A stretch of 64,000 nucleotides of DNA from Bacteroidales bacterium (GCA_900770215.1 CAAGJW010000017.1:10345-74344), one strand, 5' to 3'; positions 16,725 to 25,813 are shown, counted from the first letter of the stretch. The notes: a model not told the origin generated them from the letters alone. Numbers and translations are program-made.

Positions 16725-17435
16725 ATGATGAAAAACTTAGTGATTTCTACCGGAGCAGGCATCAGTGCCGAGAGCGGCATGTCGACCTATCGCGACGCAG
16801 GCGGCCTGTGGGACAAGTACCCCGTGATGCAGGTGGCCAGTGCCGAGGGCTTTGCCGCCGATCCCGCGCTCATTCACCGCTTCTACAACGGGCTGCGCAA
16901 GAAGCTCGTGGAGCAAGTCAAGCCCAATGCCGCCCACTACGGGCTGGTGGAGCTGGAGAAGTACTTCAACGTGAACGTGATTACCCAGAACGTCGACGAC
17001 CTGCACGAGCGGGCCGGCAGCAGCCACGTGCTGCACCTGCACGGCGAGCTCATGAAGGTGCGCTCGCTGCGTCATCCCGAGCGCGTCTACACCCTGCCGT
17101 GCGACAAGCTGAGCGACAAGGGCCTGGAGACCAGTGTCGACACGGTCGACGACCACGGCGACCACGTGAGGCCCCACATTGTGTTTTTCGGCGAGGACGT
17201 GCCCAACTTCGGCCCCGCTTGCGAGCTGGCCCAGAAGGCCGACGTCTTTGTAGTCATAGGCACCTCGCTGGTGGTTTACCCGGCAGCCGCCCTGCTGCAG
17301 TATGCCCCCAGCACGGCCCAGGTCTACTACATCGACCCGCGGCCGGTGGCCGTGCCCAGCTATGTGCACGTGATTGCCAAGAAGGCCACCCAGGGCGTGC
17401 CCGAGCTCATCGACCTGCTCACCGCCCGCCAGTGA
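16725..17435 (+). CDS. Sir2 family NAD-dependent deacylase (CobB-like)
   Basis: Cytoplasmic NAD-dependent protein deacylase of 236 residues. NAD-binding motif GAGISAESGMSTYRD starts at residue 10, TQNVDDLHERAG at 88, catalytic His in HVLHLHGE (His 106), and RPHIVFFGEDVP and GTSLVVYPAA close the Rossmann fold. The zinc-ribbon Cys quartet of classical sirtuins is missing; only two unrelated Cys are present. At the position of the E. coli CobB Tyr-x-x-Arg acyl-specificity motif the sequence reads FYNGLRKKL, so Tyr is kept but Arg aligns with Leu, with Arg one residue later. Two adjacent ATGs (16725, 16728) are possible starts. It appears monocistronic. Confidence 0.9.
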   Translation: MMKNLVISTGAGISAESGMSTYRDAGGLWDKYPVMQVASAEGFAADPALIHRFYNGLRKKLVEQVKPNAAHYGLVELEKYFNVNVITQNVDDLHERAGSSHVLHLHGELMKVRSLRHPERVYTLPCDKLSDKGLETSVDTVDDHGDHVRPHIVFFGEDVPNFGPACELAQKADVFVVIGTSLVVYPAAALLQYAPSTAQVYYIDPRPVAVPSYVHVIAKKATQGVPELIDLLTARQ

Positions 17436-17518
17436 CCCCGCCGCCTGCGTGAATTATACTACATTTGCTTTTCGGCAAATGGCAGGGTGCGGCCCTTGTG
17501 GCCGTCGGCGCCCATAAA

Positions 17519-17602
17519 ATGTCACACGTAGCATGCATCCGTTTTGCCGACGGGCACATCACGCCTTACACCTATGATGCGGCGGGGCGCAAGCTGCGGG
17601 TG
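17519..17602 (+). pseudogene. RHS-repeat remnant
   Basis: A 28-residue stretch reads CIRFADGHITPYTYDAAGRK, continuing with LRV: the YD-repeat segment that normally lies just N-terminal of the RHS core in Bacteroidales RHS proteins. Before and after it the frame carries unrelated sequence. A TACATTTG box at 17460-17467 sits just upstream by chance or as a relic. It matches the region missing from the short RHS protein at 6745-7488, so both may derive from RHS loci that broke up. Confidence 0.6.
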
Positions 17603-17764
17603 GGTGGTAACTCTGCCACCCCTACGGGGCTTGCCTGGGTGCGGGGACCACAATGCAGGGGTTGCGCTCGCTGCCGCTCGCTCCACCGGTAGTAGGGCCA
17701 GGTCTTGGCCTTGAACGGCAGGCGGGCCTCTTGCTTGTTGAGGGGGTGAAGTAGTCGAGCAGGC

Positions 17765-19084
17765 TCACTTGGCCTCGGCGGCGGGCAGGTGCACTTGCGG
17801 CTTGGCGGCGAGCACGCGCTCAAAGTAGGCGCGCACGTCGGTCCAGTGGTAGTAGGGGGCGCAGTCGGTCTTCACCTCGGCGGGCAGGGTGGCCTCGTGC
17901 TCGTTGAGCAGGATTTTCATCAATATGTCGTTGCTGCCGGGCTTGCGGTAAAACACCCACTGCACGTTGCTGGCCATGGGAAACACCTTGTAGGTCTGCC
18001 AGCGGTCGGTGAGGTGGTCGATGTCGGCGGTAGAGTAGTTCATGCCGTTGAGGCCCATGAGGCACACCAGGGGCAGCACCACGCTCTCGTGGCCGAAGCG
18101 CAGGTGGGCACCGTTGCGGCCGCTGGCGATGGCCGTGTCGGCCTTGCCCAGGAAGTCGCGCAGCAGGTTGCTCTCCATGTAGGGCACATAGTTCTGGGTG
18201 AGGGGCGTGAAGCCGGCCCAGCCGTACCACGAGATGTTGTTGTAGTTCCACATGTTCATCACGTCGTCGAAGCTGAAGAGGTCGTAGAGGTCGACCTTCT
18301 CAAACTGGTGGTGGCTCTGCATGTTGCCGTTCACGTCCCACAGGTTGATCATGAGCGTGCGGCCGTCGATGTTGCGGCTGGCCCAGGCAGTGTCGTTGAA
18401 GAGCACGTGCAGCATGTGGGCCGGGTGCACATAGTTGCTCACGATCGAGTCGCGCCTTGCCCGCTGCAAGATGCGGCGCAGCTGGCTGGCGGTGCGGTCG
18501 CTGTAGTTCATGAAGTACATGTCGTGCTCGCTGGCATCGGTGGTGAGCTTGATGGCGGGGTTGAGCGACTTGAGCACGTCGACCTCGTTGAGCATCGACA
18601 GGATGCAGCGTATCACGACAGTCGACTTGGCGTCGACCACGGCCTGGCCGGCAAACACCTGGGGAAAGTTGCGGTACATGCGCCGGGCTATGCGTTGGTG
18701 CTGCTCGGCGCCCACGTCGCTGAGCTCGCCCAGCCGCTTGTGGGAGGCGGCCTTCACGGTGCGCAACACGGCCAGCACCTCACGGCCGCGGGGGGTGAGC
18801 TTGCCGGCCGAGTCGGCCTTGGCCAGCTGGTCGACGGGCTGGGCATACTGCTTGGGGTCGATGAGCCAGCGGCTGCCGTGGCGCCCGTAGTGGTCGATGT
18901 AGAAGGGCTCGTAGCCAGCCGGGGCTGGCGTGAGGGGCGGCAGGTTGCTGTCGGGGTAGGCTTGCAGGTTGTTGGCACTGGCCTTGATGTTGGCCTTGAA
19001 GTCGTCGCGAGTCCCGGCGCTGGCAGCCAGTGCGATGGCCAGGACTGAAATGAGGAGCAGTAATTTTTTCAACATTGCTTGCAT
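17765..19084 (-). CDS. Secreted histidine-type (phytase/MINPP-like) phosphatase
   Basis: Exported histidine phosphatase, clade 2, of 439 residues. Signal peptide about 1-24 (LLLLISVLAIALAASA). The catalytic N-terminal motif is YGRHGSRW, with the phosphohistidine in RHG; the downstream Arg is in STVVIRC; the proton-donor motif is RFGHES near residue 325. Related Bacteroides enzymes hydrolyse inositol polyphosphates, but the substrate cannot be told here. ATGs at 19084 and 19075 are both possible. It follows the LD-carboxypeptidase gene by 60 bases on the same strand, which suggests one transcript. Confidence 0.85.
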   Translation of the reverse strand: MQAMLKKLLLLISVLAIALAASAGTRDDFKANIKASANNLQAYPDSNLPPLTPAPAGYEPFYIDHYGRHGSRWLIDPKQYAQPVDQLAKADSAGKLTPRGREVLAVLRTVKAASHKRLGELSDVGAEQHQRIARRMYRNFPQVFAGQAVVDAKSTVVIRCILSMLNEVDVLKSLNPAIKLTTDASEHDMYFMNYSDRTASQLRRILQRARRDSIVSNYVHPAHMLHVLFNDTAWASRNIDGRTLMINLWDVNGNMQSHHQFEKVDLYDLFSFDDVMNMWNYNNISWYGWAGFTPLTQNYVPYMESNLLRDFLGKADTAIASGRNGAHLRFGHESVVLPLVCLMGLNGMNYSTADIDHLTDRWQTYKVFPMASNVQWVFYRKPGSNDILMKILLNEHEATLPAEVKTDCAPYYHWTDVRAYFERVLAAKPQVHLPAAEAK

Positions 19085-19144
19085 GTGTTTTTTTTAGTGT
19101 GGGTGATGAAAAATGCCGGCGAAACGAGTTGGCGTGGCTTGTGG

Positions 19145-20140
19145 TCAGAGCTTGAACTTGAGCTTTACCTCGCTCTTGCTCACGTTGAGCTCGACGGGGC
19201 AGCCCTCGATGAGCGGGTAGTTGAGGCGCTCGTCGTGGCTGGTGGGGAAGTCGTAGCACACGGGGATGTCGTAGCCCTGCAGAAACTCGTGCAGCATCTG
19301 GTACATGTCGGCGTAGCCGGCCGAGGGCTCATAGTCGGTGAAGTGGCCCACGACGATGCCTTTCACGTGGTCGATGGCGCCCTTGAGCTTGAGCTGGTAG
19401 AGCATGCTCGACACGCGGCTTATGTTCTCGCCCACGTCTTCAAAAAAGAGGATGATGTCTTTGTCGGCAATATAGTCGCGATCGAGGAAGTCGTAGGTCT
19501 TGGAGCCGCTGATGTTGACCATCACGCTCAAGTTGCCGCCCACCAGGATGCCGCGGGCCTTGCCGGGGTTGTTGTAGGGGTGGCCTTTCACCTTGTAGGA
19601 GGGCACATGGCCCAGCAGCAGGTCGCGCAGCACCAGACTCAGCGAGTCGGTGCCTCCGGTCTCGCCCAGATGGCCGCACATGTTGGCGTGCAGGCTCATG
19701 TGGCCGGCGCGCACCTGGGCGCTGTGCAGGGCGGTGATGTCGCTGTAGCCTATGATCCACTTGTTGTATTTCTTGAGCGTGTCGATGGGCAGGTCATAGA
19801 GCAGCTGGCTCGAGCCGTAGCCGCCGCGGCTGCACATGATGGCCTTTACGGTGGGGTCGCGCAGGGCCCACAGCAAGTCGGCCTCGCGGTCTTCCTTCTT
19901 GCCGGCCCACAGGTGATAGGCATCGGTCACGTGGCGGCCTTTCACGGGGTTGAAGCCCCACTGGCGCAGCACGTCGACGCCCTTGTCGAGGTTGGCGGCG
20001 CCTGGAGTGCTCCCAGGGGAGATCACGGCGATCTTGTCGCCCGGTTTCAAAAACGGAGGCGCCACGATGCCGCCCCTTGAGCTGGCCCATGTGCCTGCCG
20101 TTGCGAGGCAGGCGAGGACTGCGATGAGAAGTTTCTTCAT
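19145..20140 (-). CDS. LD-carboxypeptidase (peptidase S66), exported
   Basis: Serine peptidase of the S66 family, 331 residues, which removes the terminal D-Ala from peptidoglycan tetrapeptides during recycling. Signal peptide about 1-19. Family landmarks are GDKIAVISPGS at 34, CSRGGYGSSQLL, the nucleophile region IIGYSDITALH, FFEDVGENISR (acidic member) and PTSHDERLNYPL (His of the triad). The signal peptide implies periplasmic action, whereas the E. coli enzyme is cytoplasmic. It is the first gene of a probable unit with the phosphatase. Confidence 0.88.
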   Translation of the reverse strand: MKKLLIAVLACLATAGTWASSRGGIVAPPFLKPGDKIAVISPGSTPGAANLDKGVDVLRQWGFNPVKGRHVTDAYHLWAGKKEDREADLLWALRDPTVKAIMCSRGGYGSSQLLYDLPIDTLKKYNKWIIGYSDITALHSAQVRAGHMSLHANMCGHLGETGGTDSLSLVLRDLLLGHVPSYKVKGHPYNNPGKARGILVGGNLSVMVNISGSKTYDFLDRDYIADKDIILFFEDVGENISRVSSMLYQLKLKGAIDHVKGIVVGHFTDYEPSAGYADMYQMLHEFLQGYDIPVCYDFPTSHDERLNYPLIEGCPVELNVSKSEVKLKFKL

Positions 20141-20174
20141 GATGGTTGGTGCAATTTGTTCGTTCTTTGTTCGG

Positions 20175-20182
20175 CAAAAGTA
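20175..20182 (-). promoter_or_regulatory. -7 box for the LD-carboxypeptidase unit
   Basis: TACTTTTG on the minus strand, 35 bases before the start at 20140. No -33 match. Divergent from the beta-barrel gene promoter. Confidence 0.45.
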
Positions 20183-20226
20183 CTAAATTTCTTGTGCATG
20201 GTTGCATGGGTGCCACGATTTTTCAC

Positions 20227-20234
20227 TACATTTG
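20227..20234 (+). promoter_or_regulatory. -7 box for the beta-barrel protein gene
   Basis: TACATTTG, 33 bases before ATG 20268. A TTG at 20202-20204 is 22 bases upstream, slightly too far for a normal -33 box. Confidence 0.5.
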
Positions 20235-20267
20235 CCTTTATTCAACAATTTAAAATTGCACTGAGTT

Positions 20268-21011
20268 ATGAAGGAATATTTGTTTGTTGCACTGGCCCTG
20301 CTTGCCGCCTTGTGTGGCAATGCACAGTATTACGGCCGCGGCCATGCTTCCTATGGCCACCGCCATGGTGTGGAACGCTACAGCAGCGCCGGCTGCGACC
20401 GCTGCCTCGATGCACGCGGCTTCTCGCTCATGCCCCACGTGGGCGTGGCGGGCAGCACCTTCTGGGGCGACGATGCCGATGGCTGCGACATGCGTGCCGG
20501 GGTCACGGCGGGCCTCGACGTGAACTATCGCCTCAACAAGCTCATTTCATTCACCAGCGGTGTGGGCTTCACCATGCGCGGGGCCGACATCGACGACCGT
20601 GCCGACGGCTACTTGCGGCTCAACCATATCGACATCCCCATGCTCATCAACTTCCATGTGGGGCGCGGATGGTCGTTCTACACGGGTGTGCAGCCCTCGT
20701 TCAAGGTGTGGTCGAGGTACCGGGTGGACGGAGCCGAGTATGACGGCGACAATCTGAACAGCTACGACGTGAGCATTCCCATCGGGGTGAACTACACTTT
20801 TCCGAGCGGCCTCAACTTCGGGGTGCGCGCCACGCTGGGCGGCGTGAGCATCGTCGATGACGATGATGATTGGATCTACGATTATGCGCCTTCACGCGAT
20901 GCGGCTCCTCGCAAGGACAGGTATTACTACGGTGGGTATTACGACTCCTCCGACTGGGAGATTTACAATTTCGATATCAGCTTCTCGATAGGCTACAAGT
21001 TCCACCTGTGA
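20268..21011 (+). CDS. Outer-membrane beta-barrel protein
   Basis: Porin-like protein of 247 residues. Signal peptide 1-19 (YLFVALALLAALCGNA). Mature sequence begins with a Gly/His/Tyr-rich stretch, then alternating beta strands (GVTAGLDVNYRLNKLISFTS, GVGFTMRGAD, PIGVNYTFPSGLNFGVRATLGG) and ends with SFSIGYKFHL, a typical C-terminal barrel strand with terminal aromatic and hydrophobic residues recognised by the BAM complex. It belongs to the small Bacteroidetes outer-membrane barrel families (PF13568-like). The ligand is unknown. It ends 10 bases from the convergent beta-helix gene. Confidence 0.82.
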   Translation: MKEYLFVALALLAALCGNAQYYGRGHASYGHRHGVERYSSAGCDRCLDARGFSLMPHVGVAGSTFWGDDADGCDMRAGVTAGLDVNYRLNKLISFTSGVGFTMRGADIDDRADGYLRLNHIDIPMLINFHVGRGWSFYTGVQPSFKVWSRYRVDGAEYDGDNLNSYDVSIPIGVNYTFPSGLNFGVRATLGGVSIVDDDDDWIYDYAPSRDAAPRKDRYYYGGYYDSSDWEIYNFDISFSIGYKFHL

Positions 21012-21021
21012 TGCGGGGGGC

Positions 21022-22959
21022 TCAGAAGTGCCACTTGCTTGAGGTCACTGCCTGCCGGGGCACACGCGTGCGCTCTGGCTTGCTGGCGGCGGGCTTTGCC
21101 TTGCTGCTGGGTGGCGCGACTGGCTGCGAGGTGATGGTGTTGCTGCGCTCAAAGGGTTTGCTCTTGAGGCCTGCAGGAAACAGCGACTTGGCGCCGCGGG
21201 CCACCCTGAAGGTGTTGCCCGCGCCCGAGATCGATGCAGTGTTGCCTGCGCCCACAATGGCCTGACAGGGCAGGACAAAGCGGCACTCGTCCACATTGAC
21301 CACATGGGTCTGGCTGAAGTAGTTGTCGACCGTGCCGTTGCCCTCGACGGTGACGGCGGTGGCCTTGAGATTCTTTATCTTGAAAAACACATCTTGGGCG
21401 CGCGAGGTGGTGCCAAGCACAAAGCGCACGTTGTCGAGCGTGATGTCGGGCCGCTCGGCCTCGGCATTGTAGCCGTTCACTATCCAGTTCACATCGGGGG
21501 CCTGGCCTGCAATCGAGGGGTCCTTGGCGCGCACATAGGGGTCCTTGACGTTGATTGTGAACTGGCAGTTGCTCACAAGCGCCTTGGGCGTGAGCACCAT
21601 GAGGCCCCTAAACCATTTCTTTGTGCTGGTGAAGCTAAACTTGCAGTTGGTGAGCTTGAAGCAGTCGTCGGCCCGGCCCCGCCTCACCCACAGCATTTCA
21701 TACATGACGTCGGGCAGATAGATGTCGTCGGTGATTTCAAAGGTGCAGTTGCGCAGCTCGTTGTCGTGGCTCTCGTCGATGCTCGAGTGGTTTTCCTGCT
21801 TGGGCCCTATGCCGCAACGCGTGGCCTTGAAATCATCGACCAGGGTGTTGTGGGCATAGGTCGACATGTCGACGGGCTGAAACACATAGTCGGCGGTGCA
21901 GTGGGCGATGTGGTTGTAGCCGCTGTGCAGCGCTATGGGCTGGTAATAGATGTGGTCGAAGTGGCTGTTGGTCACCGTCAGGCGGGTGACCCGCCACTTG
22001 TGCTCTGAGTTGTCGGCCGCCGTGAGCACGCCATGCAGCCGCATCGACACGCGGCAACCGTCGATGGTGATATCGGTCGACGGCCAGTAGTGGGGATTGG
22101 CGCCCACCATGAAGGCCTCGTTGCCCAGGCCCACCAGGCTCAAGCCGCGCTTGATGTTGTAGAGATAGTTGAGGTCGATGCGCTCGCCAGTGGCGGCGTT
22201 GGTCCACACGCCGTCACTGTAGCTGTAGCCGGCCGCACGCCAGAATTTGTCCCACGCCGAGCCGGCCTTGTACTGGTCGGCATTGTAGTAGATGGGCGGG
22301 AAGTCGTGGGCTGTGGTTTCGCCTACGATGCTTATGCCCTTGAAGGTCATGCGGCGGCAGCTCCACATCTTAAAGCCCATGAGCAGCGTGCCGCCTTCGA
22401 TGGTCACGCCCTCGGCATTGTCGATGGCTATCGAGTTGTGGCTGCCTTGCTGGTTGATGCGGGTGTAGAACTTGCCGTTGATGTGCAGGGTGATGTTCTC
22501 GCCATTGGAGCAAAAAGCGCCCATCGAGGCCAGGGCCGCGCCGTTGTCGGTGCCGCGGTAGCGATACACGTTGGCGCGCATGACGGTGCCTGGGCCTGTG
22601 CGATAGGTCCATGTGTAGGGCACCGAGTCCATGTCGGGCACGGCGCCAAAGTTGGTGGCACTCAACTCGCTGTTGCAGAAGGAGCCGGCAAAGGAGCAGC
22701 TGTCGAAGATGGTGCGCGTGCTGCCCGGCACCACCCTCACCTTGTTGCCAGTGACGCGGCAGTCCTTAAACTTGCCGCCGTGCTTGAAGGTGACGGTGCT
22801 GCCCTGGGGGATGCTGTAGCTGCCCGTGATCACGCGGTCGATGACGATGATGGCTGCATCCGCGCCCGTGGGCGTGACAATCGACAATGCCAGGGCGGCG
22901 ATGCAGGCTGCAAGCCGCGACGGGCTGAGATGGCGTGCATTTGTTATGGTTGTGTGCAT
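21022..22959 (-). CDS. Secreted right-handed beta-helix protein
   Basis: Exported protein of 645 residues. A signal peptide lies at about 15-36 (LAACIAALALSIVTPTGADA). The body from about 40 to 590 is built of short repeating turns of the parallel beta-helix type (VTIEGGTLLMGF, MTFKGISIVG, ITIDGCRVSM, LTVTNSHFDHI, ALHSGYNHIAHC), like pectate-lyase-fold proteins that bind or cut polysaccharides. No catalytic set can be assigned. A basic, Ser/Pro/Lys-rich tail (PPSSKAKPAASKPERT) ends the protein. It follows the phosphoesterase gene by 33 bases, so the two are likely co-transcribed. Confidence 0.75.
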   Translation of the reverse strand: MHTTITNARHLSPSRLAACIAALALSIVTPTGADAAIIVIDRVITGSYSIPQGSTVTFKHGGKFKDCRVTGNKVRVVPGSTRTIFDSCSFAGSFCNSELSATNFGAVPDMDSVPYTWTYRTGPGTVMRANVYRYRGTDNGAALASMGAFCSNGENITLHINGKFYTRINQQGSHNSIAIDNAEGVTIEGGTLLMGFKMWSCRRMTFKGISIVGETTAHDFPPIYYNADQYKAGSAWDKFWRAAGYSYSDGVWTNAATGERIDLNYLYNIKRGLSLVGLGNEAFMVGANPHYWPSTDITIDGCRVSMRLHGVLTAADNSEHKWRVTRLTVTNSHFDHIYYQPIALHSGYNHIAHCTADYVFQPVDMSTYAHNTLVDDFKATRCGIGPKQENHSSIDESHDNELRNCTFEITDDIYLPDVMYEMLWVRRGRADDCFKLTNCKFSFTSTKKWFRGLMVLTPKALVSNCQFTINVKDPYVRAKDPSIAGQAPDVNWIVNGYNAEAERPDITLDNVRFVLGTTSRAQDVFFKIKNLKATAVTVEGNGTVDNYFSQTHVVNVDECRFVLPCQAIVGAGNTASISGAGNTFRVARGAKSLFPAGLKSKPFERSNTITSQPVAPPSSKAKPAASKPERTRVPRQAVTSSKWHF

Positions 22960-22992
22960 GAGTGTTATGTTTTTGCTTAAAATGTGTGGTGA

Positions 22993-24474
22993 CTATAGCG
23001 GCAGGGTGGCAGTGAGGTCGTCGACCACGACCTCGCGGTCGGTGCCGCAGTGGTTGCGGTCTTCCATCACGCTGCGCAGCAGGTTGTCGACTTCGGGCAG
23101 TGCATTTTCCTTGATGAAGCCCTGTATCGAGTCGAAGAGGCCGCCCATGCCGGGCATCGAGGCGTTGAGCACACCGGTGATGCCGCTCTCGAGCTGGCTT
23201 GTCACGGCCTTGGACTGCTTGTTGCGGCCCTCGTTGCCCTCGAGAAAGATGGTGTAGGCCGCTTTGCCCACGGTGTCGTACTGCTCGTGCATGATTTTGA
23301 GAAACGGTTCAGGGTCGCTGGCTGCCAGCCGTGTGTCCCCGCCGCCCAGCAGGCCCATGATGCCCGTCAGGTGCCCCATGGCGCCTTGCAGCTTCTTGTA
23401 GCCCTTGCGTGCCAAGCCGTCGATGAGTCCTGGCACGGCTTGCTCTACCTGTACCTTGGCCTGTGCCTGCAGTCCCGGGCAGCCAGGCACCGTCTTGATG
23501 GAGCGTGTGGTGATGTTGGCCTTGCCGCCGTGCAGCTTCACCAGGCGGTAGTGCAGCGGGTAGGTGCACAGGCTGCCAGTGGCCACCTCGGTAATCGAGT
23601 CGGTGCGGTCGCTGTTGTAGTCGCGTGCGATGTCGCTCACGTGCAGGTGCCCGGTGAAGATGGTGTGGATGCCGGCCTTGAGCAACTGCTGGCGGTCGCT
23701 CTCGGGGTGCGACACCATGTATGGGCTCAGGAAGCTGGCCTCCTTGTCGAAGTGCTCTACCACGTGGTGGTGCATCATGGCGATCACGTGCTTGCCGGCT
23801 GCTGTGGCCTCGCGGGCCCGGTCGCACACCCACTCGAGAGTCGAGGCCTTGATGCGCCCGGCCGTGGGGCGCGAGTCGACGCTGTCGCCACGGCTCTTGA
23901 GCAGGTTGTCGTCGTAGCGGTTGCTGTCGATGCCTATCACCACATAGCCTGGCAGGGGTTCGCAGGCATAGCTGAGCGAGGCTGTGTCGCGCTGCGAGGT
24001 GGTACCGTAGCCGTAGGCGCTGTAGAGCCGGGCAAACTCGCCCGGGGTCACTCCCGGGGCCGGTGTGGTCGAGGCGCCGTCGTAGTAGCGGCCGTAGGGA
24101 CTGTTGATGTCGTGGTTGCCCGGTATCACCAGCACCTTGATGCCCGCCTTGCGCAGCTTGTCGAGATGGGCGATGAAGCGCTTGTGGCTCTCGAGCTCGC
24201 CGTCCTTGGTGAGGTCGCCGGTCACAAGCACCAGCCGGGGATGGGCGGCAAGTGTCTGCTTCACGAGCTCGGCCACGATGGCGTCGCTCTGCACGATCAT
24301 GCGCATGTCGCTATGTGCCAGGCGCTGCACAGCCTGTCCCTGCTTTTTGACCAGCGCCGGCGCCATGAGATGCGGGTCGCTGAAGACCACGATGTCGGGC
24401 CTGGCGGCTGCCATGCCCTGCAGCGCGACGGCTGCCCCGACGAGGCATAGCACGATGATAATGAGTTGCTTCAT
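22993..24474 (-). CDS. Exported calcineurin-like metallophosphoesterase
   Basis: Protein of 493 residues with a signal peptide (LIIIVLCLVGAAVALQGMAAA). The dimetal site motifs follow the family order: VVFSDPHLM (D-x-H), LVTGDLTKDGE (GD), VIPGNHDINS (GNHD), MMHHHVVEH (His) and IFTGHLHVSD (GHxH). The C-terminal 170 residues are helical and unassigned. The substrate is unknown; related proteins hydrolyse phosphomono- or diesters. ATG 24474 is chosen because the signal peptide starts there and the -7 box is 30 bases upstream. It is the first gene of a unit with the beta-helix protein. Confidence 0.87.
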   Translation of the reverse strand: MKQLIIIVLCLVGAAVALQGMAAARPDIVVFSDPHLMAPALVKKQGQAVQRLAHSDMRMIVQSDAIVAELVKQTLAAHPRLVLVTGDLTKDGELESHKRFIAHLDKLRKAGIKVLVIPGNHDINSPYGRYYDGASTTPAPGVTPGEFARLYSAYGYGTTSQRDTASLSYACEPLPGYVVIGIDSNRYDDNLLKSRGDSVDSRPTAGRIKASTLEWVCDRAREATAAGKHVIAMMHHHVVEHFDKEASFLSPYMVSHPESDRQQLLKAGIHTIFTGHLHVSDIARDYNSDRTDSITEVATGSLCTYPLHYRLVKLHGGKANITTRSIKTVPGCPGLQAQAKVQVEQAVPGLIDGLARKGYKKLQGAMGHLTGIMGLLGGGDTRLAASDPEPFLKIMHEQYDTVGKAAYTIFLEGNEGRNKQSKAVTSQLESGITGVLNASMPGMGGLFDSIQGFIKENALPEVDNLLRSVMEDRNHCGTDREVVVDDLTATLPL

Positions 24475-24504
24475 ATTTGATTGACTGTTGTGTTTTACTC
24501 GGGA

Positions 24505-24536
24505 CAAAGGTAGTCGATTTCTCTCATAAATGGAAA
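24505..24536 (-). promoter_or_regulatory. Promoter of the phosphoesterase unit
   Basis: On the minus strand TTTC (24533-24536) is followed after 20 bases by TACCTTTG (24505-24512). The leader to ATG 24474 is about 25 bases. Confidence 0.5.
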
Positions 24537-24586
24537 GCTTTTTTGCGCTTCAAGTCGCAAGTGCTGTGCGGGAGCACAGGCGGGGC

Positions 24587-24617
24587 TTTAGATTGTGTGC
24601 TTTTTTTGCTACCTTTG
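24587..24617 (+). promoter_or_regulatory. Promoter of the threonine aldolase gene
   Basis: TTTA (24587-24590), 19-base spacer, TACCTTTG (24610-24617). The -33 box is imperfect. The start codon is 33 bases downstream. Confidence 0.5.
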
Positions 24618-24650
24618 CCTCGACAAAAAACCAAAAATGCAGAATTGAAA

Positions 24651-25682
24651 ATGCTTAGATTTGAAAGTGACTACATGGAAGGCTGCCATCCGGCCATCCT
24701 GAAGCGGCTGCAAGCGATCAACCTCGACAAGAATGTGGGCTACGGGTGCGACCCCTATTGCGAGAGTGCCCGCAACAAGATACGCCAGGCCTGCGGCACC
24801 CCCGACGCCCAGGTGCACTTCCTGGTGGGCGGCACGCAGACCAACATGCTGGTCATCGATGCTATGCTGCGCTACAACGACGGCATCATCGCTCTCGAGA
24901 ATGGGCACATCAATGTGCACGAGAGCGGCGCCATCGAGGCTTGCGGCCACAAGGTGATGCCGGTAAAGGGCCGCGATGGCAAGTACGACATCGACGCGCT
25001 CGCGCAGTGGCTCAAGGCCTTCTACGAGGAGACCACCGCTGTGGGCATCGAGCACTATGTGATGCCGCGTGCCGTCTACCTGAGTCACCCCACCGAGCTG
25101 GGCACCCTCTACACGCGCCACGAGCTTGAGCGGCTGCGCGAGCTGTGCGACCAGTATGGGCTGTATCTGTATCTCGACGGCGCCCGCCTGGGCTACGGAC
25201 TTGCGGCCCATGGCAGCGAGCTCACGCTGCCCGACATTGCCCGCTACTGCGATGCCTTCTACATAGGCGGCACCAAGGTGGGTGCGCTGCTGGGCGAGGC
25301 CGTTGTCGTCACCAATCCCAATATCGAGCTCACCCGCGGCCTCATCAAGCACCGCGGCGCCATGCTGGCCAAGGGCTGGCTGCTGGGTGTGCAATTTGAC
25401 ACGCTCTTTACCGACGACCTCTACCTGAAGATATCGCGCAACGCTGTCGACCAGGCTATGCGCCTGCGCCGCGGCATGGAGCAGAGGGGCTACAAGGTGT
25501 ATATCGACTCGCCCACCAATCAGCAGTTCTTTGTCATCGACAACAAGAAGATGGAGGAGTTGGCCCAGAAGGCTGCCTTCGACTACATCACCCCGGCTGG
25601 CGACGGCCACAGCGTGGTGCGCTTTGCCACCTCGTGGGCTACCACCGGCGAGCAGGTCGATGCCCTGCTGAGCCTGCTGTAG
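24651..25682 (+). CDS. Low-specificity threonine aldolase family (PLP) enzyme
   Basis: PLP-dependent beta-eliminating lyase-type enzyme of 343 residues, fold type I, expected to split L-threonine or L-allo-threonine to glycine and acetaldehyde. Landmarks: VGYGCDPYCESARNKIR near the start, FLVGGTQTNMLVI, the substrate/PLP region YLYLDGARLGYGLAA and the Schiff-base Lys in YIGGTKVGALLGEAVV. C-terminal GDGHSVVRFATSWATT fits the family. The ATG at 24651 is supported by the upstream promoter and the conserved N-terminus MLRFESDYMEG. It stands alone. Confidence 0.88.
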   Translation: MLRFESDYMEGCHPAILKRLQAINLDKNVGYGCDPYCESARNKIRQACGTPDAQVHFLVGGTQTNMLVIDAMLRYNDGIIALENGHINVHESGAIEACGHKVMPVKGRDGKYDIDALAQWLKAFYEETTAVGIEHYVMPRAVYLSHPTELGTLYTRHELERLRELCDQYGLYLYLDGARLGYGLAAHGSELTLPDIARYCDAFYIGGTKVGALLGEAVVVTNPNIELTRGLIKHRGAMLAKGWLLGVQFDTLFTDDLYLKISRNAVDQAMRLRRGMEQRGYKVYIDSPTNQQFFVIDNKKMEELAQKAAFDYITPAGDGHSVVRFATSWATTGEQVDALLSLL

Positions 25683-25713
25683 CGACGCTTGCCGGCAGGG
25701 GCGGGCATAGGCG

Positions 25714-25745
25714 CTTGGCAGTTAGACCAAAATGTCTTACCTTTG
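25714..25745 (+). promoter_or_regulatory. Promoter of the zinc-ribbon membrane protein gene
   Basis: CTTG (25714-25717), 20-base spacer, TACCTTTG (25738-25745). The start codon is 69 bases downstream. Confidence 0.6.
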
Positions 25746-25813
25746 CATCACAGCCGCGGTGGGGCGCCATGCGCCCGCCAGCGGGGTGGTTACAATATTT
25801 TTTAAGAAGTAGT

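Noticed and set aside
17465..17692. 75-codon frame as an intact gene
   Set aside because: Only its middle 28 codons resemble RHS; both ends are unrelated, so a remnant is the better call.
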